57,442 bases of DNA from JASLBX01 sp036374175. Its GTDB lineage: Bacteria; Actinomycetota; Actinomycetes; Jiangellales; Jiangellaceae. Positions within the stretch are counted from its first letter, which is position 1, and each line of letters begins with the position of its first letter. A program made the position numbers and the translations under genes. Of this stretch, positions 49,769 through 57,442 are shown piece after piece. The DNA lies in assembly GCA_036374175.1 (NCBI GenBank), contig DASUUH010000094.1, positions 1 to 57,442 of the forward strand. The letters run 5' to 3'. Under the pieces are notes generated by a model. The model was given only the letters and a program-made list of their open reading frames with translations, did not search any database and was not told where the DNA came from.

Positions 49769-51981
49769 GCGGCTCCCCCTCCCGCCGGCAACACGGCGCG
49801 GACAGTGGTACCTCCACCTGAACCGCGTTCGACCTGGCAGCTACCGCCGAGTTCGTCCGCCCGTTCACGCATCGCAGATACACCGACACCCGCGCGGAAG
49901 TCTGCCGGCAGGCCTTGACCATCGTCGATCACAGTCACGGTGAGTGTGCCATCCGTGACCGCCAGGTGCACATCGCAGTGCACCGCGCGTGCATGGCGCA
50001 AGACATTGGTCATCGCCTCGGCCGCTATCCGGTAGGCAGCCGCCTCCACGGCCGCCGGCAGTTGCCCGACGCCGTTGTCATGGACGGCAACATGCAATCC
50101 GTTGAGCGATCGGCCGTGCAGGCGCAACGCCTCGGTCAGCCCCAGTTCGTCCAGCGCCGGTGGCCGCAGGTTATAGGCAAGCCGGCGAATGTCGGCCACC
50201 AACTCATCCGCATCGGATCGGACGGCACCGAGGGTGGCGGCCGCAGCCACCGGGTCAGAGTGCACCAGCCGCCGCGCCGCCTCCGTCCGCAGGCTGAGGC
50301 CGGCCACCAGCGGACCGAACTCGTCATGGAGGGCACGGCGGAGCACGCGCCGTTCCTCCTCGCGCGCGAGAACCAGATGCTCCCTCGACCGCTGTAGGTC
50401 CGAGCGGAGGTTCACTTCACGCGCGGCTGCACTTACCCGTCGAGCCAGGTCGTCGATGAGGCGGCGGTCCGTCCGGCTGAACGACGACCCGGGCGCTCGG
50501 GAGGCGACCCGCAGCTGTCCGATGGGCTCGGCGGCGTCGGTAAGCGGGACGTCCAGCAGCCCGTTCTCGGTCGGCAACCACAACGGCCGCCGGCCGGCGG
50601 CGGTCCGCGCACCCGCGATCTCGATCTCCACGTAAGGCACCCGTAGAGCGTCGGCAATGTCGTCGGCCACCGCGCTCAGCAGGCCGTGCTGATCCACCAC
50701 AGCATCGAGGCGCCGCCCCAACCGGCTCAGTGCCGAGTACGGATCTTTGCGGTCGCCGTACATCAGCCGGTCTACGGTGTGCTGTAGGAGCAACCGCAGC
50801 GGATTGACGGCCACGACCACCACGGCCGTGGCGACGATGGCGGCGGGCGTGGTGGTTTGGAACCCGAACAGGCCCGCGGTTGCGGCAACCACGGCGAAGT
50901 ACAGGGTGACCACGCCGGCGGTGAGCAGGCCGTAGACAAGCCCTCGGTGCAGGACTATCGCGAGGTCGAACAGCCGGAACTTCAACAGCGCGACCGCGAG
51001 GCAGATCACGAACGGCAGGCCGGACAGTCCTATCAGCTGAATCGGCAGGCCTTCGCCCACAAGCATTTCGGGGACGAACCAGCCGGCCAATCCACTTGTC
51101 GCCGAAAGGATCCCGCCACCGGCAAGCCAGCGCATCTGCTGGCGCTGGACCGCGTCGAACCGCTGGCGCAGGCGCCGCACCGTGAATCCGATGAAGACCA
51201 GCAGGGTGGCCACCGTGACCAGTGAGGTGCCGACGATCAACCTGCCCATCCAGTCCACGACGCCGGCACTGGTGACTGCGGCGCCCACCATCCAGGCGGC
51301 CTGGACAACGACTGGAGCGGCATATACGGACCACCGGATCCATCGTGGCCGCTTCGCCAGGCCGGCAAACGGCTGCGGAAAGAGCAGGATGAACGTCCAT
51401 GCACCGGCCCAGCCGATGACATAAGTGAGCTGGGTGGTAGCGACGAACAGGGCGAGAAGCGGTCCGGAGAGCACTCCGACGACCGGCATTCCGAGCATCG
51501 TGGGCACAGTGCTGGCGGCCAGCCCCGAGGCGAAGATGAGCAATGCGCCGGTCGCGGCATCCGGCCGCCGCCAGGCCACGTACACCGCGATGACAAGCAG
51601 GGATCCCACGAACAACAGTGCCGACCACGCGGGCGCCAGCCGACCGCCGAGGTCGGGGTCCACGAGTGCGACGTGGACAGCCTCCCCGTCCGGGCGAACG
51701 GTGTAGGTCACCTGCTCGCCGACCGCCCACGTCCGGCCGGCGGGCCCGTCGGCCAGAGCGTAACCGTCCACCGCCGTCACGAGGTCGCCGTCGCGCAGCG
51801 GCGTTTCGGTGGCAGCGCAGGTGCCGGCCAGCTCGATCACCACTCCGGTGGTGGCCCACGCCCGGGCCGCGGGGCCCACGGCCGTGCAGTCGGCCGGCGT
51901 CCCCATCCAGAGCACGACGAAGGCCACGCTCACGGAAAGCATCACCGTGGCGAGAGACAGCGGTCCCCACCGCCTGGTCAC
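49765..51981 (-). CDS. Sensor histidine kinase with extracytoplasmic PDZ-like segment
   Basis: 738 aa. After a first membrane helix (about 8-27) comes a segment at about 45-115 with a PDZ-like carboxylate/insertion loop pattern (ETPLRDGDLVTAVDGYALAD). About nine to ten membrane helices follow to residue 400, then a GAF-like region (about 440-540). The HisKA_3 dimer domain has the phosphoacceptor in RRALHDEFGPLVAGLSL (about 585), and the HATPase is VIDDGQGLPADFRAGVGVSAMRERADELGG. It belongs to the NarL/DesK group and pairs with the response regulator directly downstream. Confidence 0.9.
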   Translation of the reverse strand: MTRRWGPLSLATVMLSVSVAFVVLWMGTPADCTAVGPAARAWATTGVVIELAGTCAATETPLRDGDLVTAVDGYALADGPAGRTWAVGEQVTYTVRPDGEAVHVALVDPDLGGRLAPAWSALLFVGSLLVIAVYVAWRRPDAATGALLIFASGLAASTVPTMLGMPVVGVLSGPLLALFVATTQLTYVIGWAGAWTFILLFPQPFAGLAKRPRWIRWSVYAAPVVVQAAWMVGAAVTSAGVVDWMGRLIVGTSLVTVATLLVFIGFTVRRLRQRFDAVQRQQMRWLAGGGILSATSGLAGWFVPEMLVGEGLPIQLIGLSGLPFVICLAVALLKFRLFDLAIVLHRGLVYGLLTAGVVTLYFAVVAATAGLFGFQTTTPAAIVATAVVVVAVNPLRLLLQHTVDRLMYGDRKDPYSALSRLGRRLDAVVDQHGLLSAVADDIADALRVPYVEIEIAGARTAAGRRPLWLPTENGLLDVPLTDAAEPIGQLRVASRAPGSSFSRTDRRLIDDLARRVSAAAREVNLRSDLQRSREHLVLAREEERRVLRRALHDEFGPLVAGLSLRTEAARRLVHSDPVAAAATLGAVRSDADELVADIRRLAYNLRPPALDELGLTEALRLHGRSLNGLHVAVHDNGVGQLPAAVEAAAYRIAAEAMTNVLRHARAVHCDVHLAVTDGTLTVTVIDDGQGLPADFRAGVGVSAMRERADELGGSCQVERGSGGGTTVRAVLPAGGGAA

Positions 51982-52017
51982 CGCCCCAGCATAGGAACCC
52001 GACCTTTGACTTCTCCT

Positions 52018-52090
52018 TGATCACGCCGCCTTCCTCGCGTGATCATCGGCACTTTGAGGGTTATATAGCCGGAAAGTGCCGATGATCACG
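52018..52090. repeat. Compound TGATCA palindrome including 49-bp dispersed element, copy 2
   Basis: A first hairpin, TGATCACGC / GCGTGATCA (52018-52026 / 52037-52045), is nested into a second with perfect 18-bp arms (52038-52055 / 52073-52090). The 49 bp from 52040 to 52088 match the reverse of the element at 32635-32683 at 44 of 49 positions. It lies between two divergently transcribed genes, so it is not a terminator for either. Confidence 0.92.
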
Positions 52091-52113
52091 AGTGCGGCGT
52101 ACGCTTGGCCGAC

Positions 52114-52614
52114 GTGGCCAGACTCCGCGGTGCGGTCGGACAGGTTGTGCGGTCGGCCCTACGCGGTTTCCGCCGCGGGGACCACGCTGAAGAACCGCAA
52201 CCGGGGCAGTTCGGCCCGTACGCGACTACTGAGGCAACCGTCACCAGGTCGGTCACCACTTCGTACAACCCCGATACTGACGGCGATCCGGATCCTGGTG
52301 AGATCGTGTGGACCTGGGTGCCCTACGCCGAAGGCGACGGCCGTGGCAAGGACCGGCCCGTGCTGGTCGTAGCCCGCGAACCCGCGGGTACATTGCTCGC
52401 CGTCCAGCTCTCCAGCCAGCAGCATGACGGCGACGACGGCTGGGTGCCGATCGGTTCGGGCGGATGGGACGCCGACCAGCGTGCGTCCTGGGTGGACACT
52501 CGGCGCCTGCTGCGGGTGTACGCAGAGGGTATGCGGCGCGAGACGACGGCGCTGCCGCGCGAACAGTTCGACCAGGTCATTGAGCACCTCAAGGACCGTT
52601 ACGGGTGGTCGTGA
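52114..52614 (+). CDS. PemK/MazF-fold protein without antitoxin partner
   Basis: About 166 aa. After a disordered N-terminus comes the PemK/MazF-type barrel: PGEIVWTWVPYAEGDGRGKDRPVLVVAREPAGTLLAVQLSSQQHDGDDGWVPIG in parts, the GxIxWxxxP...KxRPxLVV signature of the family. A C-terminal helix (REQFDQVIEHLKDRYG) follows. No antitoxin gene is adjacent, and members at this chromosomal place (next to rpsT) are usually long, single genes, so a role as a classical toxin is doubtful. The start may be GTG 52114 or TTG 52105. The gene is divergent from the histidine kinase. Confidence 0.78.
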   Translation: MARLRGAVGQVVRSALRGFRRGDHAEEPQPGQFGPYATTEATVTRSVTTSYNPDTDGDPDPGEIVWTWVPYAEGDGRGKDRPVLVVAREPAGTLLAVQLSSQQHDGDDGWVPIGSGGWDADQRASWVDTRRLLRVYAEGMRRETTALPREQFDQVIEHLKDRYGWS

Positions 52615-52629
52615 GCAGCCGCGCTGGTT

Positions 52630-52659
52630 TGGTCCGCCGTCCGCGGCCCTGGTAATCTT
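52630..52659 (+). promoter_or_regulatory. Candidate promoter of rpsT
   Basis: TTGGTC (52630-52635) and TAATCT (52654-52659), 18 bp apart, resemble -35 and -10 boxes. They leave an untranslated leader of about 110 bases before the rpsT start, long enough for the autoregulation known for S20 in other bacteria. Confidence 0.4.
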
Positions 52660-52778
52660 TGGGGTCGCGTGCGCGCCCGTTAGTACGTGAACAGTCGCGG
52701 GCACGCAGGCTCGGGATCATCCCGGGCTCGCAGCCCAAACGACCGTTCCACCAACACTCACTGACGCGAGGCAGAACT

Positions 52779-53039
52779 GTGGCGAACATCAAGTCCCAGA
52801 AGAAGCGCATCCTGACCAATGAGAAGGCCCGGCTGCGCAACAAGTCGATCAAGTCGTCGCTCAAGACGGCGATCCGGCGCTTCCAGGCGGCTGCAGACGC
52901 CGGCGACACCGAAAAGGCAACCACCTACGCCCGTGAAGCCAGCCGCAAGCTCGACAAGGCCGTGTCCAGGGGCGTCATCCACCGGAACCAGGCCGCCAAC
53001 CGCAAGTCGTCGATCGCCAAGAAGGCCGCCAGCCTCTAA
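52779..53039 (+). CDS. rpsT: 30S ribosomal protein S20
   Basis: 86 aa, all-helical, very basic. Begins with GTG 52779 as ANIKSQKKRILTNEKARLRNKSIKS (in parts) and contains the S20 signature SSLKTAIRRFQAAADAG and VIHRNQAANRKSSIAKKA. It binds the 5' domain of 16S rRNA. The in-frame extension to 52659 is leader, not protein. It ends 18 bp from the convergent holA gene. Confidence 0.97.
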   Translation: MANIKSQKKRILTNEKARLRNKSIKSSLKTAIRRFQAAADAGDTEKATTYAREASRKLDKAVSRGVIHRNQAANRKSSIAKKAASL

Positions 53040-53057
53040 CGCCGCACTGCCGCCGGG

Positions 53058-54023
53058 CTACGCCACGCGCGCCGCACCTACCTCGACGATCGCTGTGGTC
53101 AGCGCCAGCGTCGGGTCGTTGCCGGCTCCCTTGACCTGAAGGTCCGCGTCAGCAATGGCCCGGATGGCGCGCACCAATCCACTGGGCGTCCAGCCGCGTA
53201 GCTGCCCGCGGAGGATCTTCACCTTCCACGGCGGAACGCCGAGATCACGGGCGAGGTCGGCATCGCGTACTCCGCGCGCAGCTCCACTGAGCCGCGCCAG
53301 TGAACGCAACGCCATCGCCAGCGCGGCCGTGACCAGCACCGGATCGGTACCTGTCTCGAGCGCCCAGCGCAGTTGCTCGAGCGCGTCGGCCGTGCGGCCC
53401 TCGACCGCTCGGTCGGCAACCACCCAGCCCTTCACCTCCGCGTGGCCCTCGAAGTACGTGGCCACCGCGGCCGACCCGATCACACCGCCGTCGGCATCGG
53501 CGGCAAGCTGAGCAGCGGCCGACGCCAGACCCCGCAGGTCGCCCCCGATCGCCTCGACGAGTGCCCGCGCTGCGGCCTGTTCGATCCGGCCGCCGTGTGC
53601 AGCGACCTCGGACCGGACGAACTCGACGTGGTCGTCGGCCCTGGTCAGGCGGTCGCAAGCGATCTCCTGGACGCCGGCCTTGCGCAGCGTGTCGAGTAGG
53701 CGTTTGCCCTTGACGCCGCCCGGGTGCACCAGCACAAGCGACACGTCCTCGATCGGCGCCTTGCAGAACGCCACGAGTGCCTCGGCTGTCGCGTCAGCGA
53801 CGTCCTGGACGCCGTTGACCACCACCACCCGCCGGCTGGTGAACAATGACGGGCTGACGTGCTCGTTCAACGCCGGAGCGGTCAGCTGGCCGCCGTCGAC
53901 CTCGGTGACGTCCGCGTCAGCGTCCGCAGCGCGAGCCTGGCGCACCACGGCCGCGATGGCCCGCTCGACAAGCAGAGCCTCAGGGCCCACCACAAGGGTG
54001 ACAGCAGCGTTCCTTGGCGGCAT
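53058..54023 (-). CDS. holA: DNA polymerase III subunit delta (HolA)
   Basis: 321 aa clamp-loader subunit. Typical start PPRNAAVTLVVGPEALLVERAIAAV, then ADVTEVDGGQL, SLFTSRRVVVVNGVQDV, and the C-terminal helical domain ALETGTDPVLVTAALAMALRSLARL, LARDLGVPPWKVKILRGQLRGW. The N-terminal residues upstream of 54023/54035 are not protein-like. ATG 54023 is chosen, ATG 54035 is an alternative; neither has a strong Shine-Dalgarno. It lies downstream of comEC in the usual actinobacterial order. Confidence 0.93.
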   Translation of the reverse strand: MPPRNAAVTLVVGPEALLVERAIAAVVRQARAADADADVTEVDGGQLTAPALNEHVSPSLFTSRRVVVVNGVQDVADATAEALVAFCKAPIEDVSLVLVHPGGVKGKRLLDTLRKAGVQEIACDRLTRADDHVEFVRSEVAAHGGRIEQAAARALVEAIGGDLRGLASAAAQLAADADGGVIGSAAVATYFEGHAEVKGWVVADRAVEGRTADALEQLRWALETGTDPVLVTAALAMALRSLARLSGAARGVRDADLARDLGVPPWKVKILRGQLRGWTPSGLVRAIRAIADADLQVKGAGNDPTLALTTAIVEVGAARVA

Positions 54024-54063
54024 GGCGCCAAGCATGGCACGCCGCGCCGACACCGGCTCACCC

Positions 54064-56424
54064 TCAGGGTGCGAAGACGCCGACTCCGCGAGTTGTGACG
54101 CCGAGCCCGCCCTCGGCTGTGCGGACAACGGCAATCGCGCCATCCTCGTCGGTACGCCGGACGACGGTGCCGACATGCTCGAGCGCCTGGATGGTGTCGG
54201 GCGACGGGTGGTCGTGCCGGTTGTCCGAGCCCACCCCGATCAGGCCGATCTCAGCTCCGAGCGCGGCCAGCCAGTCTGGTTCCTGGAACCGTGACCCGTG
54301 ATGGGGAACCTTCAGAACGTCGGCACGAAGACCGGGCTCGGTCCGCGCGATGACCCGCTGAGCAGGCGGCTCGATATCGCCGGTCATTAGCACGGTGGTG
54401 CCATCGACGGTGGCTTCGAACACCACGCTCGCGTCGTTCGCGGCCGGCTCACCGGTGCCGATGATCCGTCGCGGCCACAGCACCCGCATCTCGAGCGAGC
54501 CGATCCGGCGCCGTTCGCCGACCGCGGCGATCGTCATCGGGACGCTTGCGGCGGACGCCCACCCGGCAACAGCGGCCGCGGGCTCGGCCGGTTCGGCCAG
54601 CGGCGACACCATGACCTCGTCGACTCGGCGTCCGTCCAGTACCCCGGGTAGCCCGTCGACGTGGTCGGCGTGGAAGTGGCTCAGCACTACCAGCGGGACG
54701 TGATCGACCCCGAGCTCGTCCAGGCACCCGTCAACCTGACCGGGCTCGGGCCCGGCGTCCACGACAACAGCGGCTCCGGGACCGGCGCGTATCACGAAGG
54801 CGTCACCCTGGCCCACCGCGCAGGCGACGATCAACCAACCGCGCGGCGGCCAACCAGGCGCCGGCGCACCCACGAGCAGGACGGTGGCCACCGCCGCTGT
54901 TCCGACTGCCAGCAGCGGGCGGGTCAACAACCGGGGCAGCACGACGATCAGCAACAGCACGAGCACGGTCGACGCGGCCACGCTCACCCGACTGTCTGGC
55001 CACCGCACCACCGCGCCGGGCAGACCTGCTCCTCGTTCTGCCACCAGCGCGATCCACTGGGCCGGCCAGCCGGCCAGCCACGCTGCTGCCGCGGCGACCG
55101 GTGGCAGCACCGGCGACAATGCGGCAGCGAGCACACCGAGCAGTGTTGTCGCAGCCACTGCCGGTGCCACCAGTACGTTGGCCGGCAGCGATGCCAGGCT
55201 GGTCTCATTAACGAACGCCACCAACACTGGAATGGAGGCAACCTGCGCCGCCAAGGGCACGGCTATCACCTCGGCCCAGAGTCGCGGGAGCCACGGCAGG
55301 GCGTCCCGCCAAACCGGCGCGAGGAGCAGGATGCCCGCCGTTGACAGCACCGACAGCGCGAATCCGATGCTTACGCCGAGCCACGGGTCCAGCAGCAGTA
55401 GTACAAGCACGGCGGCCGACAGCGCGGGCAACGCGCGCTTTCGCCCGGCGACGGTCAGCCCCAAGATTCCGATCAGCCCCATCGTCGAGGCCCGTACGAC
55501 GCTGGGATCCGGCCGGACCAGCGCAGCGAATCCGACGACCGCAAACACGGCGATGACCGGAAGGCCGTAGCCGCGCACACCCGCCCACCGGGCGACGCTG
55601 AGTACTGCGATGAGAACGACACTGACATGTACTCCCGACACCGCGGTCAGGTGCGTCAGGCCGGTTTCCTGCATCGCTCGGCGGGTCTGCGGTGGCAGCT
55701 GCGTCTCGTCGCCCACCGCCATGCCCGGCACGATGCCCCTCGCGGTGGCCGGCAGGTCCTGGACGGCGGCACGCAGCCCGTCGCGGAATGGTTCGGTTGC
55801 CCGGCTGGCCAGTGCCGCGTCCCCTGTCGTGTGTGGCGGCTCGTCGGTGCGCAGGAAGCCGGCGAACGTACCCCCGTCCGTGGCGGCGAGTCGTCCGGTA
55901 AGCGCCACGGGCGTGCCCGGCAGTACGTCCGCCCACCGCAGGTCCGAAGCCACGAGCATGACCGGCGTGCGTACGTCGGCGCCGATGCCGCGGCCCGCGA
56001 TGCGCTCAACCCGCAGCTGCGCGACGACGTACGGCTCTCCGGACGGGGACATCTCGCCAGAGCGCAGAGACGGATCCGTTGTGACCACGGCATCAACGCT
56101 GACCCGTGCGCCGGTCGCGGCGAGCTCGGCCACCGGTCCGGTGTGCACTGCGGTCGATCGCGCGGCACCGCCGGCCATGCCGACCAGCACGGCGGCGAGC
56201 GTGACGACAATCGCCAGCCGCCCCGCGCCCGACCTGGTGGTGGCGAGACCTGCCAGCGCGAGCACAGCTGCCACCAGGGCCAGCACAGCCTGGACGCCGG
56301 CCGAGGTGTGCAGGCCGGCCAGCACACCCAGCCAGGCTCCCACCGCCCCGGGAACCAGGCGAAGATCCGCAGGCTCGACGCTTACTTCTACGCCGTCGGT
56401 ATCGGGGCCGAGTCGCTGCCTCAC
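54064..56424 (-). CDS. comEC: ComEC/Rec2 DNA uptake channel protein
   Basis: 786 aa. An N-terminal membrane segment group and an OB-fold-like domain (about 100-200) precede the Competence domain with about eight helices (GLTHLTAVSGVHVSVVLIAVLSVARW). A C-terminal metallo-beta-lactamase-like domain follows, with VVVDAGPEPGQVDGCLDELGVDHVPLVVLSHFHADHVDGL in parts and VLKVPHHGSRFQEPDWL. The HxHxDH metal motif is intact as HFHADH. GTG 56424 overlaps the comEA stop (GTGA). DNA uptake in actinobacteria is not generally shown. Confidence 0.94.
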   Translation of the reverse strand: MRQRLGPDTDGVEVSVEPADLRLVPGAVGAWLGVLAGLHTSAGVQAVLALVAAVLALAGLATTRSGAGRLAIVVTLAAVLVGMAGGAARSTAVHTGPVAELAATGARVSVDAVVTTDPSLRSGEMSPSGEPYVVAQLRVERIAGRGIGADVRTPVMLVASDLRWADVLPGTPVALTGRLAATDGGTFAGFLRTDEPPHTTGDAALASRATEPFRDGLRAAVQDLPATARGIVPGMAVGDETQLPPQTRRAMQETGLTHLTAVSGVHVSVVLIAVLSVARWAGVRGYGLPVIAVFAVVGFAALVRPDPSVVRASTMGLIGILGLTVAGRKRALPALSAAVLVLLLLDPWLGVSIGFALSVLSTAGILLLAPVWRDALPWLPRLWAEVIAVPLAAQVASIPVLVAFVNETSLASLPANVLVAPAVAATTLLGVLAAALSPVLPPVAAAAAWLAGWPAQWIALVAERGAGLPGAVVRWPDSRVSVAASTVLVLLLIVVLPRLLTRPLLAVGTAAVATVLLVGAPAPGWPPRGWLIVACAVGQGDAFVIRAGPGAAVVVDAGPEPGQVDGCLDELGVDHVPLVVLSHFHADHVDGLPGVLDGRRVDEVMVSPLAEPAEPAAAVAGWASAASVPMTIAAVGERRRIGSLEMRVLWPRRIIGTGEPAANDASVVFEATVDGTTVLMTGDIEPPAQRVIARTEPGLRADVLKVPHHGSRFQEPDWLAALGAEIGLIGVGSDNRHDHPSPDTIQALEHVGTVVRRTDEDGAIAVVRTAEGGLGVTTRGVGVFAP

Positions 56425-57413
56425 AACGTCACCAAGCCGGCGATCGCGTCGTACTTGGCGGGGCCGATACCTGAGACCTCTAGCAGCTCGTCGACCGCGG
56501 TGTACCTGCCGTTCTGCTCGCGCCATTGCACGATGCGGGCAGCTAGCGTCGGCCCAATTCCGGGCAAGGTCGCGAGCTGCTCAGCGCTTGCGCTGTTGAG
56601 GCTCACCGTCGCAGCGCCTGCGGCGCCGGGATCTGCAGCCGCTTGCGGCGGTGGATCGATGCCCACGGCGACCTGCTCGCCATCGGTGAGGACGCGGGCG
56701 AGGTTGAGCGGCGTGAGGTCGACCCCGGACGTTGCGCCGCCGGCCGCCTCGATGGCGTCGACAACCCGGGAACCCGGCGGCAGCCGGACGATGCCAGGCT
56801 CGGCAACCTCGCCGGCCACGTGCACGACAAGTTCGGTGGCGCCCTCCGCACCAGGCTCGCCGGCACCGGCCGGATCGGCGACAGGTGTGCCGGTCGCGAG
56901 CATCGTGCTAGCCGGGATGGGATCGATGGCTTCAATGCGCGGCCGGCCAAGGCCGGTGAGAAGTGCCGTGACGGCCAGACCCAGAAGCACGACGAGCACC
57001 ACCACGACCGCATGCGCCGGCTGCAGACCCGCGTGGCCGGTGCGCACACTGGGCGGCAGCCCTTCGATCACCGCCCGCACGGGCAGCGGCAGTCGATCCG
57101 TCAGGGCCGAGCCTGTCGCGTCCACCGGCTTGGCGTGCCGGCCGTAACTCCGCTCCTCCCGGGCGTCGGGGCTCGCGTCCACTTCGGTGGCGTTGGGGCT
57201 AGACACCTGTGTGGTCCCGGGGTCGGCGGACCGGTTGGCGCCCACGTCCGACATGAGGCCACTTTCTGCCAGGTCAGGGGCCGTGAGCGGGCTCAACGCC
57301 ACCGTTGGGACGCGCGGCAGCCAGCCGCGTCGAGTCGACATCGCGGTGACGCGCGACCGCGCGAGCTCGGCCTGCTCGACCGGCATGTGACGCCGCCTGC
57401 TTAACGGAGACAT
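56421..57413 (-). CDS. comEA: ComEA-type helix-hairpin-helix DNA-binding membrane protein
   Basis: 330 aa. A long charged N-terminus, one membrane helix at about 133-153 (VVVVLVVLLGLAVTALLTGL), a SLBB domain (about 195-255: LVVHVAGEVAEPGIVRLPPGSRVVDAIEAAGG in parts) and two helix-hairpin-helix motifs at the C-terminus (SAEQLATLPGIGPTLAARIVQWREQ and AVDELLEVSGIGPAKYDAIAGLV). DNA binding at the cell surface with ComEC is the expected role. The start is uncertain: ATG 57413, 57386 or 57341 are all possible. Confidence 0.92.
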   Translation of the reverse strand: MSPLSRRRHMPVEQAELARSRVTAMSTRRGWLPRVPTVALSPLTAPDLAESGLMSDVGANRSADPGTTQVSSPNATEVDASPDAREERSYGRHAKPVDATGSALTDRLPLPVRAVIEGLPPSVRTGHAGLQPAHAVVVVLVVLLGLAVTALLTGLGRPRIEAIDPIPASTMLATGTPVADPAGAGEPGAEGATELVVHVAGEVAEPGIVRLPPGSRVVDAIEAAGGATSGVDLTPLNLARVLTDGEQVAVGIDPPPQAAADPGAAGAATVSLNSASAEQLATLPGIGPTLAARIVQWREQNGRYTAVDELLEVSGIGPAKYDAIAGLVTL

Positions 57414-57442
57414 GGTTCGACGCTAGGCACGCGCACCGGGCC

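Overview
The window is 57.4 kb of high-GC DNA from an actinobacterium. The clues are the gene order comEA-comEC-holA-rpsT ... lepA-hemW-hrcA-dnaJ-rsmE-phoH-ybeY-CNNM/CorC-era-leuA-recO-uppS-glyS, frequent GTG starts, a DUF3097 gene, an LLM-class (F420-type) oxidoreductase and single-chain glycyl-tRNA synthetase. I cannot name the genus from sequence alone; a Jiangella/Nocardioides-like lineage is only a guess. I saw no tRNA, rRNA, CRISPR array or transposase. No gene-free stretch exceeds about 300 bases.

Region 1 (1-6.5 kb): partial dusB, a sigma factor fused to a zinc-binding anti-sigma-like domain and membrane anchor, a secreted acidic Pro/Ala/Glu-rich protein, glyS, a YibE/F membrane protein with a coupled small monooxygenase-fold protein, and a small membrane protein. 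Region 2 (6.5-10.5 kb): an orphan AbiEi-like protein, a repeat-rich spacer, and a zinc uptake operon (znuA-znuC-znuB) with a Zur-like site over its start. Region 3 (10.5-22.1 kb): a polyamine island with agmatinase, Lrp/AsnC regulator, a Pot-type ABC importer, two DAO-family FAD oxidoreductases, an aldehyde dehydrogenase and a class III aminotransferase. Together these would import putrescine or spermidine, make putrescine from agmatine, and oxidise or transaminate it towards GABA.

Region 4 (22.1-44.9 kb): the conserved housekeeping block, read mostly leftwards (uppS, recO, leuA, era, ybeY, phoH, rsmE, dnaJ, hrcA under a CIRCE operator, hemW, lepA). It is interspersed with a HIT protein, a second sigma factor with a GerMN-domain membrane protein, a NIPSNAP protein, an MMPL pseudogene and an acyl-CoA ligase. 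Region 5 (45-52 kb) separates lepA from rpsT: a multicopper oxidase, membrane proteins, an ABC exporter and a two-component system whose kinase has an extracytoplasmic PDZ-like segment. Region 6 (52-57.4 kb): a MazF/PemK-like protein, rpsT, holA, comEC and comEA.

The least explained signal is between genes. A set of compact intergenic palindromes, most bounded by TGATCA, occurs about every 5-10 kb. Two copies (32.6 and 52.0 kb) are the same 49-bp element in opposite orientation. Others have different cores but the same architecture: long perfect arms, or tandem units closed by one inverted unit. In contrast, five of the six convergent gene pairs have no spacer at all, and three pairs interlock their stop codons.
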